Part shown: positions 47,652 through 59,776 of the stretch, piece by piece
Layout: every line of letters begins with the position of its first letter
Numbering within the stretch: position 1 is the stretch's first letter
Assembly: GCA_018902385.1 (NCBI GenBank)
Contig: JABSSW010000012.1
Location: 124,001-188,000, forward strand
Source: Physcia stellaris
Taxonomy: Eukaryota > Ascomycota > Lecanoromycetes > Caliciales > Physciaceae
DNA length: 64,000 nucleotides
Reading direction: 5' to 3'
Notes under the pieces: generated by a model
The model's database searches: none
What the model saw: the letters and a program-made list of their open reading frames with translations, nothing else
What the model was told of the DNA's origin: nothing
Program-made: the position numbers and the translations under genes

Positions 47652-48353
47652 GGTCTCGTAATCTGACGGTACTGTGCTTGGGTTGAGGCTCTGTAGTGGA
47701 GGCGCTGAGTGTGAGACGAAGAGGTAGAAGGACGAGTCGGAGTGGAACGGCCCGCCGCTTTGGTTTTAGTTGCGATGGGCGCGGTCGTGCTTGAATCGGA
47801 CACTTTGGGCGTCAGGGATCGGCGTGGATGTGCGTAGGCGAGCGAAGAGGAAGTTATGGATTGGGTAGAAAAGCCTGCCTCTTCACGCTGTTGGAAGTTT
47901 TGAGTAGAGTTGACTGCTGCGCTTTGGTTGAAGCTCTGGGGTAGGGCGAGGGGTTATGATTGAGAGAAGCGGAGGGAAGGGAAAGCTTTGGAGCACGAAG
48001 GCTCGTGCCTTTTGGTGGGGGTTGATTATCGTTGCGTCCAGTGGATTGAGGAATTGGAGAGGGAGAATTGAAGGTCGATAGGAAAGATCGAGGCGGATAC
48101 GAGCAGGCGAGCGAAGAGCGGATTTGCAGTAGGCGGAAAGGCCCGTCTTTGTGGCGTTTGAGTACTGTGGAGTCGAGTGCACCGCTGTGCTTAAATTGAG
48201 GCTTCGGGTCAAGTAGAATGCTCCGCTTCGAGAGAGACTCCGGGATGCGTAGACTCGCAGCGGTGGAGGGAGAGCAGCCGAGAGACGAGCAACAGTCGGA
48301 GTCGAAAGGGCCTGCCTTTCTATGAAAAATTGTTGTGGTGGCCTGCTGCTCAC
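47652..48353 (-). CDS. possible Ser/Thr-rich repeat protein, model unresolved
   Basis: A 156-codon frame from the ATG at 48353 is rich in Ser, Pro, Thr and Arg. Down the minus strand a degenerate unit recurs: peptides SLNLSTAVHST, SFNQSAAVNST and SLNPSTV appear in turn, in different frames. Each is preceded or followed by similar DNA, such as TCTTCGCTCGCCT. A repetitive mucin-like stalk before the membrane helix at 47499-47651 would make sense for a cell-wall or surface protein, but no single spliced model explains all parts. Frameshifts between units are likely, and the locus may be decaying. Confidence 0.3.
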
Positions 48354-51300
48354 GATGTGTACTCTGTAGATTTGAAGAGCAAAAACGTGGCTGATCGTGG
48401 TTGCTGGAGAGCAGAGCGGGAACGGCTACTACTTATATACGCAGGGAAGATGCTGGTTGCTAGTTGTGATAAAGGGAGTTCATGATGAGCTCGGGTCATC
48501 TGTCGGTGCATTGGGGAGTGATGGTTGATTTGTGATGGATCTGGTCTCGATAAGTGGAATCGAGAGCTTGGAGCTGCTCTCTAGATGACGGATCCATTGA
48601 TAGGCGAGCGATCTATATTTGGTTTAGCAACTAGCCATTCATACCTGTTAGTGAAGAATTAACCGTAATCCTTGAACTAATTGCGCGCCTTGATGGTATT
48701 CACTTGAATCCTCCATAATTGTCCGCGGGTAATGCCAATTCACTCTCATGGGCAGTCCTAAGAAAACTTAGTGCGACGTAAGAGGGAATGCCGAATGTGA
48801 TTTGCTTTCTAGGCGTCACCTGAGAAGATCCTAAGCCATGAATTTTGCTACACTTCATCGGGAATATGGGAAGAGTGACATGAGTAAGGCTATTCATGTG
48901 TCCAATTGATGAATGTACTTGAAGATGAACGCGAGACCGATCAACTCACTCCTTAACTTCATCCAGTAATTCCCGCCTCAGTATGTCTCTCGTGTCCAGT
49001 ACATAAGTCAATGTTGTTCCCAAGCTCGAGTCGCAGAAGGAGATCCAATACGCTCTGATCTGGTGGAGAATTCACTGGCAGGTGCCTCTGAAGCTGCTAG
49101 CATACCGCAAAACCCAGCCTCCCTAACGACCAAGTCTCGCAATTTCCCCATGCTTAGGTGGATATTACTTAGACTTCAGATCATACCTCATATATCCAAG
49201 CTACCATCTTTGTCGAAAAAAACTGCTTCCTCGGTGGCGGGACCCCAATACCAGTTCACGACGTGCGTAAGATCTGGACCTCTTGCGGGGTCGCGATCGT
49301 AGGATCTATCGCCACCATGTCTTTCACCAGGAAGTTGAAGTCAGGTCCGATACGCTTCAGGATGGATACATCTCGTGACTTAGTCATTGATATAACCTTA
49401 CCACGTGACCACGTCCATTGTGGCGTTCTGTTGTTGCCATCAGGTAGGATCATCAGCCGGCGAGACAAAGTCCTATGGGTACAGTGTGATAACTACCCCA
49501 TGTCCTAACTTTTCATTGGTCGGTCGATGTTTGTGCAGTAGACAAGGCTTTTCATGAAAGGTATGACCAAGCTAGGCTGTGATTCGGTTAGTTTCAGTGC
49601 CTCCAGTTCTTATGGCCCGAACCCGATGTCCTATTGTAACTATCACTCGCCTCAGGCAGAAACTGGTATGGGAAGAAGATGTTTTTTGATGATATCGAGT
49701 TTGCCCTTGTTTTCACTGTAGGCAATGATATTCCGAGATTTTTCCGAACTTGGTCAACCGTGTGTCCATCATGTTTCCGCACTCCATTCCTTCCACGTCG
49801 AGCGCATCAATAGACTAGACTGATTTGCCCGCTTTCACCAAGCTCATCGAGTACAGAAATTTGCCCCATGCTTCGGCGACCTCGAATGGGCAAAGCACCC
49901 AAAAAGAGTTTCACTTCAGAACAGCTTATTTTGAGACATGCTCCAGGAGAGTGCATTATTCTCGTTGGTAGACCATAAGGTACGTGAAGATCTATCTCAC
50001 CCAGATGTGTACGGAAAGCTCAACGTACTCTTTCATAAACGGGTGGTAGCCCAGGCTTAGTAGCTGAGAAGAAAGTCATATCCGATAAACGACCGTTTCT
50101 CGAAAACACCAGCAGTCATGGAATAAGCGAGATGGCATATCTGAATTAAAGCTCGTATGGGGATAGTCATATCCTTGACGCCAAAAGGGCGTGGTCAAGC
50201 CCGTGTAGGTGAGGGAGCAATCGACAGCCGAGCAGCACTCGCGCCGGATATTATTGGTTGCCGATTGGGTCCTTACATCTCATTCCTAGGTTCCTACATC
50301 ACTGCTCAAATCACCAAAAGAGAATTGACAGCCGGTAGCGCGACCTTCGGAAGAACAACGACTTCAAAGCCCCATTCATATCTCTGTATGTTCCGGAACC
50401 AAAGGCCCTGCTATGGTCGCCTTGTTCTGACGACTGGACCACATCCTTGTCCGGCGCGAGTAGAGCATTGTTGCCCAAGACTTAAGAATGCAGCTTCCCT
50501 AGGCTGTGTGGCGGTGCCCGAGACAACAACCGAGCCCAATGACTCGCAGCACTCAGCTTGTAGGGGGAATTAGGTGCTAGAAATCCCGATCCGGCAGATG
50601 CACCCTCTGAAAGAACCGTTTTCATTCGCCATCCCGAGCATGAATGGTTTGGCAGATGGCGGGTGATTTATGCATCCAAGCGCTAGCTAGGTCCAGTGGT
50701 TGATAAGCACGAGCCCGTTGAGTTGCAGCCTGCACAGGCACAAGGCAATGATATCTCGGCGACCACCCGCTAGCAGCACTTAGTGTGTAAGTGGCACTGA
50801 GGCGGTTAGTGCCATTGGTTATCCACTTCACTTCTGGCAACACCATCTTTGACTTGACCAATCAGTAAGTTGCCAAAAACTAAACGAGCAGCTTGTAGAT
50901 CCATTCATATTATTTACCATGAATGAAACTAAGAGCAAAAGATAAGTAGACAGTCGTGGAGCTAGACGAGTAAGATGCGGCAGGGTTAGACCATGAAAGA
51001 TCAAAACAGTGAAGCTGAAGCTGAATGACAAGCCCACCTCACCTATCGGTATGCTGGCCCCCGCCTCTGCATTTTAGCCGCAGCATCTTTGTGATGAGGC
51101 GACTGCCTTGATTTTAACCTGTGTCTCGTGTTTTGTCGTTTTGCACATCAGAATCTTGATCAGACTGATCTAGGTCAAGGGAAGTTAGCAACTGGTGGTC
51201 GTCGACCATTGCTACCGGAACAGCAAGGCTAATTACTACACTAGTGTGACGAGAAAGTCAAAAGAGGCTGTTGGTTGTTTGATCATACGTTTTTAGTGCG

Positions 51301-52538
51301 CGAGATTGCCTCGCCTGTAACGTACCTCCAGGTGAGAGCAAGGGAGAAACTTTCCATACCGCTTTCTAGAACTCCTTGACAATAAAGACTCGGTGTAATT
51401 CCTTGAAGATGAAAGGGCGGTGTGTTATCATTGCCAGAAGGTATTACAGCATGCCGTCTATGAGCCTCGGACAGGACTGCAAGTTTGTGCCAGGAATGCA
51501 CCTGCCGTCCATGTCCATAAACACTCAAGTCGAGCTACTTTGCTGGAAAGACTGCAATTAAGGCAGACTTTCATGTGTTTGATCATTCACACCTCACCTC
51601 ACCTGTCAGAATCTCGGTTGTTCCTTCCATCGTTCATGCAGACAGCCGAGCGCTAATGGACAAGTTTTGCACGTTCAACGGAATTCGTGCAAAACTTAAA
51701 TCGCATTAAGGAAAGCGTCAAAAGCCAAGCGAGATGTAGCTTGAGAGACTTTGAACAGGCAACTCCCGTCGTAAACGATATCCACTGTGTCTCGCTATCA
51801 ATGTTTAATTCTCGCCACGCACAGGTCGTCTGCTTGTTGCAGGAAGTTACGCGAGATTCAGTCGACGAGATCTGGACTGCAAACCCTGGCAAATGATCAA
51901 GATAGTTGCGTCTCATCTGTTCCATGGTTCTCGAATAATTCAGCCAACTGTCAGAAGCACTGATAGGTTCGTGACATCGAATCAAACCCTATGCATTCTG
52001 TTCATGTCAGAGTTGCTCCTACGTTCAAGGTATTTCGTGACGTTCCGCCTTCTGTTTAATGGTCGGGGAATTGTTGTCACCTGCCGCGGACCGTAGTTCT
52101 AAGGTCCCGTCCATCGGAGATCGATCCTCTGCTATGCTAAGCCTTCCCCAGGATCTCGTTTCCCCTGCACGTCAATCGCGGAAGCTCGGAACCCAGACCA
52201 CCTTCCCGGTGTTTGCCCAACATTAGTCTATGGGGGCAATAATCCGGTACGGGCATGAGAGTGGAAGGCTAATGCGTTGACTGTATCCTATGGCTGGTCA
52301 AGAGGGCTTCTTGTCAACCTTCTGATTTCACCGCAATTTTTGGCAGTCTTGTAATACATGACCTGTCCGGAACTCGGTGCCGCTGGATTAGTCTATTGCT
52401 TCTGGTCTCGGTCGGTTGCCTGCGAGTGGTCCTCTGTGGATAAATAAGACCATGGCCCCAGCCATGAACGGACCACATTCAACTCGACTTGTTTGAACGA
52501 GCTGCCCATACTCAGTACCTTATACTTATTGTATTCGT
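48354..52538. other. 4.2 kb gene-poor region
   Basis: No frame here (maximum about 138 codons, at 50157-50573) shows a domain, signal peptide or splice support. Base composition is near that of the host genes and no repeat family is evident. TATA-like GGATAAATAAG at 52438 probably belongs to the small membrane-protein gene that follows. Confidence 0.45.
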
Positions 52539-52802
52539 ATGCACACGACCTTCATGTTAGAAACCATCTCGCGGCACATGTCTATCTGTCTTCACAGTAC
52601 CGATTACAATACCCCCAACACATCCTGCCCATATTACGACACACAGCATGCATCCTCTGGAGCTGGGTTCTCTGCGGAAGTGATAGTTGGAGTTATCTTT
52701 GGGGTGCTTATGCTCGCGCTTGGACTCGTTGGTCTTTGGCAAGGGCGTCGATCAAGGACGAACCTGGGTAATAAGACGCCAGCAAGCTTTGTCGCACACT
52801 AA
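52539..52802 (+). CDS. small single-pass membrane protein
   Basis: The 87-residue frame has no N-terminal signal but one clear helix (VIVGVIFGVLMLALGLVGLW) near residues 48-67, followed by the basic cytosolic stop-transfer segment QGRRSR. The N-terminal 45 residues contain four cysteines. The helix plus WQ-RR ending is a layout seen in many short fungal membrane proteins of unknown role. A TATA-like element lies about 100 bases upstream. A second ATG in another frame at 52493 is less likely to be used. Confidence 0.5.
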   Translation: MHTTFMLETISRHMSICLHSTDYNTPNTSCPYYDTQHASSGAGFSAEVIVGVIFGVLMLALGLVGLWQGRRSRTNLGNKTPASFVAH

Positions 52803-53592
52803 TACTTTAGTAGGCGATGAAGAAAAAGGATCATCTCCTGGGCTAGATGGATCCAACCAATTCCCCTCCGCGCGTGACGCAAATCTTCTAACGTACGACA
52901 TCTCTTCTCCTATGAGGCTACTCTGGGTGGCGGTGAGTACCCTCGATCGTATTAACACTTTTATGCTTGCTGACCCTATCCTTTTATCGTCACCTAGCCT
53001 CTACTCGTCTTGAACATAAGGCAGGCGACACAGAGTCCAGAGCGCGAAGGATATGACGAGGTTCAGGCCATCAGCTGTTGATAGTGGTCAAGCATATTCG
53101 AGACCATAAGCAATGCGCCTAATTCACCTTATTGTTTGAGTAGACTGTATTGAAGGTGTATTATCTCAAATGTGAGCATACGATCGGGTTGTCATTGGGT
53201 TTTTTGGCCAGACTTAGTATCGATTGCCCAGTATTCTACCTGTTGTAGTTCTTTCGGTGCGCCCTGCTCGAGAAGTGGTGGCCTTTTTCTTCCAATACCG
53301 ATTTTATTTCTCTTCATACCGCTGCTGACGTCTTGGGCTTTCCTCCGACCCCTCGGTCCACTGATTCCCGGAACAATAGTAGAGAGTAATGTAGTTCTTG
53401 AATTCTGTTGTTGTACCTCGATCATGCCTTCCAGCGAGTTACTGTGTTTCCCCAGCTCCCCAAACGGCATGTGAACCGTCGTTGAATCGACACAGGCGAA
53501 AGAGAAATATCCGGGTGCTGTGGTCTATCCGCTTTGAAGCTGCCATTATCCAATTACCTATTCGCCGACTGACACCAAGTTTTGTACTCAAA
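52803..53592. other. spacer, no gene
   Basis: Short frames only. The plus frame at 53172-53474 includes hydrophobic runs but has no start context or family match. Confidence 0.4.
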
Positions 53593-54654
53593 TTACTCAT
53601 CTCTGCTCATGATATCCCCCAGCACAAATCTCACGCCATTGAAATCCGCCCAAAACACCATTTCGTCGTACTTCCCAAGTGTAACAATCAGCCTACTGAT
53701 CAATAACAGCATTCTTGCCGCATGTCGATAAGTAAAATTAAGCGCGACCCTAGTCCCTCGAACAGCAGTGACACTGATTGCGACTTTTCGCTGTGGAGCT
53801 TCACTAAAGGCGTTCAATTCACGACATGGATCGTTGATATCTGCCTGAGCAGCCAGTGCCAAGCCATCCAGTATAGCAAGAAAGACGTCTCGGCTCGCCA
53901 GAGGAAGGAATCTATATCGCCAGTGGACTCGTACGCGAGGGTCGTCCGGATCTGGGAAAGAGCCCGAACGGGAGTCCAGACTAGCGACTGACATATCCAA
54001 CCTAGGAAGGGATCCAGCCTTGGGCTTGGTGTCTGGAAAATTGCCCCTGTCGTCTCCACCCGATGTATTCAAATGAAGAATGTCCGAAATCGATAATACA
54101 TCTGCAGCCGACAAGTGAGGATAGATGGTGCATATTCCGATTTCCTGGTCCCAAACCTTCAAGGTTATTGTTTCCGCAACGAACCCGTGGCCATAGCGTT
54201 CGGCTGTGCCTAACACAGCGACGTAAAGGCCAATCACCATGTGTGAATGTCGCATTTTAGTATATTGATATTCTCCAAAGATGTCCTCGAAATATATTTT
54301 TACCTGATAAGGTCGGACATTGAAGGTGTAAGGCTGCGAAGCAAGGGCATCCCAGGGTAATAGAGAGAGGATGAACATTGCCTCGACAGCAGTAACGTAG
54401 ACGCCCAAGGGTCGAAGCGGAATGGCATCATGGTGGTCTATGTCAACGGAAAAGCCGTCAGGTATCTGCGGGATAGAGAGGGATGCGTTCCGAGAGATGT
54501 ACAGAGGAGAAACACTGGATGAGTTTCCGCCGGACCGAGAGAGGGAAGAAGCAATGGCGTTAGAGGCATCAATACTTCGCGGCAAGGGCGAGGTAAAAGC
54601 GAGTAGGTAGGAAAAGAATGTCAGGAAACGGACGAAACCAAGATTCCAAGGCAT
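53593..54654 (-). CDS. secreted protein with two copies of the family domain
   Basis: Intronless, 353 residues. MPWNLGFVRFLTFFSYLLAF is a signal peptide. After a Ser-rich linker, two similar halves follow. The first has VKIYFEDIFGEYQY, SHMVIGLYVAVLG and VWDQEIGICTI; the second has RVHWRYRFLPLASRDVF, RHAARMLLLISRLIV and ADFNGVRFVLGDI. Each half repeats the strand-helix-strand order of the single-domain genes at 16.1 and 38.8 kb, though identities are few. I infer a tandem duplication of the same domain. The function is unknown and secretion is likely. The frame shows no damage. Confidence 0.6.
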   Translation of the reverse strand: MPWNLGFVRFLTFFSYLLAFTSPLPRSIDASNAIASSLSRSGGNSSSVSPLYISRNASLSIPQIPDGFSVDIDHHDAIPLRPLGVYVTAVEAMFILSLLPWDALASQPYTFNVRPYQVKIYFEDIFGEYQYTKMRHSHMVIGLYVAVLGTAERYGHGFVAETITLKVWDQEIGICTIYPHLSAADVLSISDILHLNTSGGDDRGNFPDTKPKAGSLPRLDMSVASLDSRSGSFPDPDDPRVRVHWRYRFLPLASRDVFLAILDGLALAAQADINDPCRELNAFSEAPQRKVAISVTAVRGTRVALNFTYRHAARMLLLISRLIVTLGKYDEMVFWADFNGVRFVLGDIMSRDE

Positions 54655-55361
54655 GTGTTTTTCCTTGCTGCTGTGAATGATCGGCAGCCAAGTTCGTATC
54701 TGAAGGATCAGACATCTTGCGTGTGATTTGATTCTGTGCTGAGAGTCTATGATCGCAGGACTCTGGCACCCGATTCCTCGAAGCGCACTGCCGCATCGAT
54801 ATTACGATATATGCCACCGTCGGATCTCGCGGCGTTAGCAGACAACCACAGTCCGATGTAATGGATTGAAGCGATGACCTGACAGCATCCACAGTTTCCC
54901 TTGCTGACAAGGGCACCAAACCACCCTCCCACCGTGGCCGCCCCCCCCCTCGATCCCAAACAAAATCTTGACAGGCGTGATGCTTCTTATCCCCGACGGC
55001 ATTAACGAACAGGAGGTCTAGCGGGCCGGCTGTCCGAGATGCCAAGCCTTCATTCGATACTCTATTTTTAGATTTTCATTCTACCCCTCACAATGAAGCC
55101 ATTATGCTCGAGCCTACTGTGTTAGTATTGTTACAAGGATGATACTCCAGGTCTTGGACCTGGAGACTCTGCCGTGCTTGGAGAAGTCAAATGCAAATAA
55201 AGCCTAGTCAGTAAACCTCCCCACAGTCCCACAACTTTACAGTACAGTAGGATTGGCCGCCTGAACACCATGAGACGCAGAAGCGTAGTGGGAAGGGGGC
55301 AGTGTGGAGCAAGCGGAGGAAGAGTATGGCCAAAAGCCGATGAAGAAGAGTGGGTCTTCCT
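54655..55361. other. spacer, no gene
   Basis: Promoter side of the 53.6 kb gene and 3' side of the 55.4 kb gene. Unsupported short frames only. Confidence 0.45.
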
Positions 55362-56376
55362 TCAGGACGGCATAAGGCCTTCAGTCGACGGTCCCCTATG
55401 TTCGTTCACCATCCAAAACCTCGCAGCCAAGCGTTCTGCTATCATTATATCCTGTTTCGCCCAATAGCCGTCTCCGGTTCTAATAACTCTAGCAGCCCAT
55501 TCCAGAATCGCCTTGGCCACCTCCTGCCATCGTAAACGGGATTCGCTGTATTCTCCAGCCCACCGGTAGACCTCCATGCAGGCCTCGTCTTGTCCGGCGT
55601 GCTCGTAGAATCTTACCTGAAAGGGGAACAGGGGCTGTGTGGAGGGATAGAAGGTATGTGCCACGCCGCGCCAGTTGGGATGACTGGATACGATCACCAT
55701 AGTCCTCGCGAAATGTTTCAACCAGGTTCTCTCAAGCTCGGCGGGGATACCGATATTGGTTGTATTATGTGCTTCGAGAATGTTATTAGCCTCGACAGAA
55801 CCGGGGCCGGTGAGAGTGCTTTCGAGTCTGTGGGGCGGGAACAAGGCTTCGCTCATTTCGTCAATTGCTGATGATGAAGACTTGATACCTCGCGGTGAAG
55901 GATCATAGTCGATGTGTACAGACCCAACTTTCGACGTGTAGAAATCCTCAGGATTTCCATCATAGATCGTAGCTCCGACATGTCCCGGCCAGTACGACAG
56001 ATCTATCACCCCTTCAAGTATCTTACGTAAGACTTCGCTAATATCCTGAGGCATCAGCTCTACTGTAGGAAGCATTGACGGTCGATACGTGAATGTGAAA
56101 GCCCGCGACCAACGAATAACTATCGGTTTCCTTATTCTGACATGCCTCGGATCGATCCAGGCGAGGAAGAGGCTGCGAGCGATATTCAATACCAACTCGC
56201 TGCCTTTGGGCGGATCATTCCGGTAATATGTTATCCGCTCCTGGATTTCGTGAAGAAAGACATCGGAGAGTGGTGTTTCTTGAAGATTGTGTGATGAGTG
56301 ATTCGAGATACTGCATAAAGGCCAATAAGACCATGGTAATATCTTTGGTGTAATGAAAGAGATGTCTTACTCTACA
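55362..56376 (-). CDS. family-like protein, 5' end unresolved
   Basis: A minus-strand frame stays open for about 335 codons without an early ATG. Its 5' part must be spliced, or starts at an unidentified codon. The C-terminal half has VRFYEHAGQDEACMEVYR, a long helix WQEVAKAILEWAARVI and then IAERLAARFWMV. The N-terminal half has FTYRPSMLPTVELMPQDISE and KILEGVIDL. This resembles a two-domain layout like that of the 53.6 kb gene, so I place it tentatively in the same group. No signal peptide was located. The function is unknown. Confidence 0.4.
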
Positions 56377-57954
56377 GATATGTTGAAAGTGGGCAGGTAT
56401 CGGGTCGGAATCCTGTCAGTCCGGTTGACTGACTTCAAAGTAGTAGGAGGCTCATCCAGTATTGGCCTAGCTGCACAGAAGCCTGTAAGTGCGATGAGTC
56501 CAATAAAAATGAGATACATAATCGACTACGGGATAATCGTTGGCTCTTTGGCATTCTACGTACTCTCAATCGAGAGAGCGTCGCAGTCTCCATATCGCGG
56601 ACCCGCAGATTTATAATCCTTTCAGGCTTCTCGAAACTTATGGGGTTGAGCTCGGACTTGCTCTGTTAATATGATATCCGATGCATAACATCTACGCGCG
56701 ATGCAGATGCGCCAGCAAACACGGATGATTGGGTATACATACACCAGGCACAGGAGAATTACAAAGCAATGTTTGTAAGTTGCAACAGCATGCGAGGTTT
56801 GCCTTCCCTGTAATGGAGAACAACGAAAAGCAAACCGGACCTTGTAGAGAATACATATTGTCGAAGCTTTGTTGCGTGGCAAACTGATTGTACGAAGCCA
56901 CTTTATAACCGGTGGGAATCGATTGCGTTCCCGCTTGGATGAAGACACCACGCGCGTTTCTCCATGTATCATACTTTCGACGTCTACAAATTCGTTATTG
57001 ATACTAAGCATAGCTAGCAGCTTCCGACGCAAGGCCTACTATTTGCGCAAATGGACTTCGGCGCTCTGAGACTACTCGATGGGCGTTGGAATCGATCATC
57101 GACATTCCACGTCATGTGATCTCGCTGGATAATCTTTCTAGTTATGGGTCCATTCATGACTCCAGTCATGATGTGTCGGAGAAATATGCCATTGCCCATG
57201 AATCGCTATCAGATAATTCGGAATACTATGCTATTTATGTGGAAGGTGGTAGACCGTACGGCTACAATCTCAGGCACACTGACCAGCTTCACGGTCTCCC
57301 CCGCAAGGAGACGTACGTCGGATCAAACGACCTTTGTAAGCTCCGAAGATGCACCATCAGACCACGAGCACCTTGTGGAGTCGCCGGAGTTTCTATTCAT
57401 ATGCACGACTGATTAGTCCTCAGTATTGGTCGTCTACCATGTTGTTGACAGATAAGGTATTTAGGAAACGAAACGACGTGCGATGAGCCGGCAGGGAAGA
57501 GAGGCACAACCAAGCAATGTAGCTTAACAGAGCATTATCCCCGTTTCTCAACCATCTCTGGAGAGTTTGCGATTGTTGACGAAAAATGTCATGACATCAT
57601 GATTTTGACTTGGACGAATTTGGCATATGTTTCATGGTATGATCATCAAACTTTCCATTCAAATAGTCCATTGAATGACACGATCGCCAGCCTGCAGGGT
57701 GGTTCAAGGCAGTACCAAAATGTATATGTAGTGGTGGAAGTACAGTGCTTTGTGATAGCGGATTGCTAGCCTCTAGTAGTGTGCACTACCTAACTTAAAG
57801 TCGTAAGTCTCACTTGATCGGTATCTGCCTTAATTTTGCTAAAGGCATTAGCAGCCGTAGCGTGAGTGGACTGTACGTCATCATCTCATACTCTTCCAAA
57901 GCTTGATTGAGGCCGGCGGGCCTCTTCTTCGAGCTGGAAAAACGAAGCCATAAG
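56377..57954. other. intergenic, unsupported frames
   Basis: A plus frame at 56353-56616 contains one hydrophobic segment, and one at 57086-57412 has ordinary composition, but neither has a family match or clear start. Nothing else is seen. Confidence 0.4.
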
Positions 57955-59331
57955 ATGTCGGCAGGCACTCCGAGTATGGAGTCGGAGAATGTGGTTGGTG
58001 TATTCATCTTCACAGCATACGTGATTTCTGCCCTATTTTTGACAGGCTTCATCTCTACAAGTCTCCTACACGGCTACGGCTCCTTGACCCCTGTCCAGAA
58101 ATCCCGTCGTTCTGGGGAATTGCATCTCAATGGCTGGCTTACACTATGTATCTCGCTTTCTGTTCTCAGCTTTTCGGTCTTGTCGTATCACATGCTCGCT
58201 TTTCTTATCGTCTCATATCGCTCCTGGGCTTGGGAACGGGAAATTCTCTTACCGTCTTCGCTCAGTGGCAGCTCCGGCATCATTGGTGGCTTGATTGGGC
58301 AGGGCCAACGGGAGATACTTTTGTGGAAGTGGCTTACAAGTTCGACGCTCTTTGGGGATTTCGCAAGGGATATTTGCGACTACTGGGCAAGGTATTGGTG
58401 GACCAGTGCAGCCTTGATGACAACGATGAGGTTGAGCCTGTGGACTGGGAGAGAAGGTGAGCCCCTTTGAGACCGTTCCTTTTTACACACATCATTCTTC
58501 TGCCTTTACTCGAGAACCCACGTTTTGCTAGGATCTAGAAACTTCGAATCGGAATTCTCGATCGTCGAACCTTGTAATTTGAGCTCATCTTTCCAAGGAC
58601 CTCTTTCTCCTTGTGGAATTTGATCTACGTTATAGACAGCTATGTCTTTGAACATGCCAACATATCTGAGGTTTGTAAAAGCACCTAGAAGCCTATGAGC
58701 TGATACTGAGCATCTAGGTCGCCGCCGCAGAGTCCCTCACCTGTGGGCTTACTTCGCGCTAGGACAGATTCTACCCATCTCTTTCGCCCAGAACCTCTTC
58801 ACCATTGCGCTTTTTCTGGCAACCGCTTCAGCGCCCTTAAACGCGTCTAAAACGGCAATAGAGTCTCTCTCTGAACAGCCGCAATCTCCTCATGAGTCGC
58901 AAAAATTAAACCAAGAAGAGACGATCCTACAGAAGATCTTCTTCACCATCTTCTATAGCCTTCTACTCGTAATCCCTGTCTGGAAAAACACTAGCTTGTT
59001 CATACCGTCTATCCTAATCATCCGGCTCCTACTACTGGCTCCTTTGCTTATATCTTTAGATGATCCACCAGGCTTCAGTTATATGGTGTATCTGATTCCC
59101 TTCCTAGCTAGCTGCGCGGCCTTCATGTGTGGTGTTAGCACGATGAGTCAAGACTTGGCTTTGTCATCAGACTCAGGGCTGTATGATGCTGTCGAGGCAC
59201 TTGTGAAGAGAGTCGTCACTGCCATCAATGACAATCATGCAGTGCAGGCACTGGGATGGGACATGCTGATCAGCATCAGCAGCTGTGGGCTAGTGGATCT
59301 CCTCAGACGCTCTGTAGGCAAGTCGAACTAA
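57955..59331 (+). CDS. multi-pass membrane protein, unknown family
   Basis: Two exons (57955-58456 and 58718-59331) join in phase to 371 residues. At least six hydrophobic helices are visible: [84 protein letters not shown] and [16 protein letters not shown]. The second exon opens inside [12 protein letters not shown], and its earlier part lacks an ATG. The 261-base intron is long for this genome, so a small exon may have been missed. No transporter or receptor signature was recognised. It lies between two secreted-protein genes. Confidence 0.6.
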
Positions 59332-59776
59332 AATACTAGTCGCGTTTTCAGGGAATTCGTCGCATTGAAGACTTGCTACGACTGAATTCAACAAGAACAT
59401 TCCAAAGCTTGTGGACACTATGGAGTACGAAGTGGTTTCTCTACCTCAACCGCGAGAAATAAATATCCGACCGACGCCCAATCCACTTCAGCCGCGTATC
59501 GGACTTTTCGCTGCGCTTCTAGGCGACGGCGCTATTTATGTTTCATTCACAACCCCACCGCCCAGGCATACTAATGCAGTCGATGGTACTATCATACGTG
59601 TCTCATGAGACTGGCTTTTTCTCTCTTCTGCTATGAGGACCAGAGGTCAAGCTCCAGCCGATTTGTAGATCTGATTTGACTTGACGGTTACAGCAGTGAC
59701 CTTCGAGGGTCAGTCATAGCTTAGCGGCCTTGAATAATCCGCACTTAAGCTATACCAGTGAACCCTCAATTCCCAA
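59332..59776. other. spacer, no gene
   Basis: A 65-codon frame at 59411 is unsupported. The rest is promoter space for the next gene. Confidence 0.4.

Noticed and set aside
50157-50573. 138-codon plus-strand frame in a gene-poor stretch
   Set aside because: No recognisable motif and no conserved-looking segment; kept only as a note.
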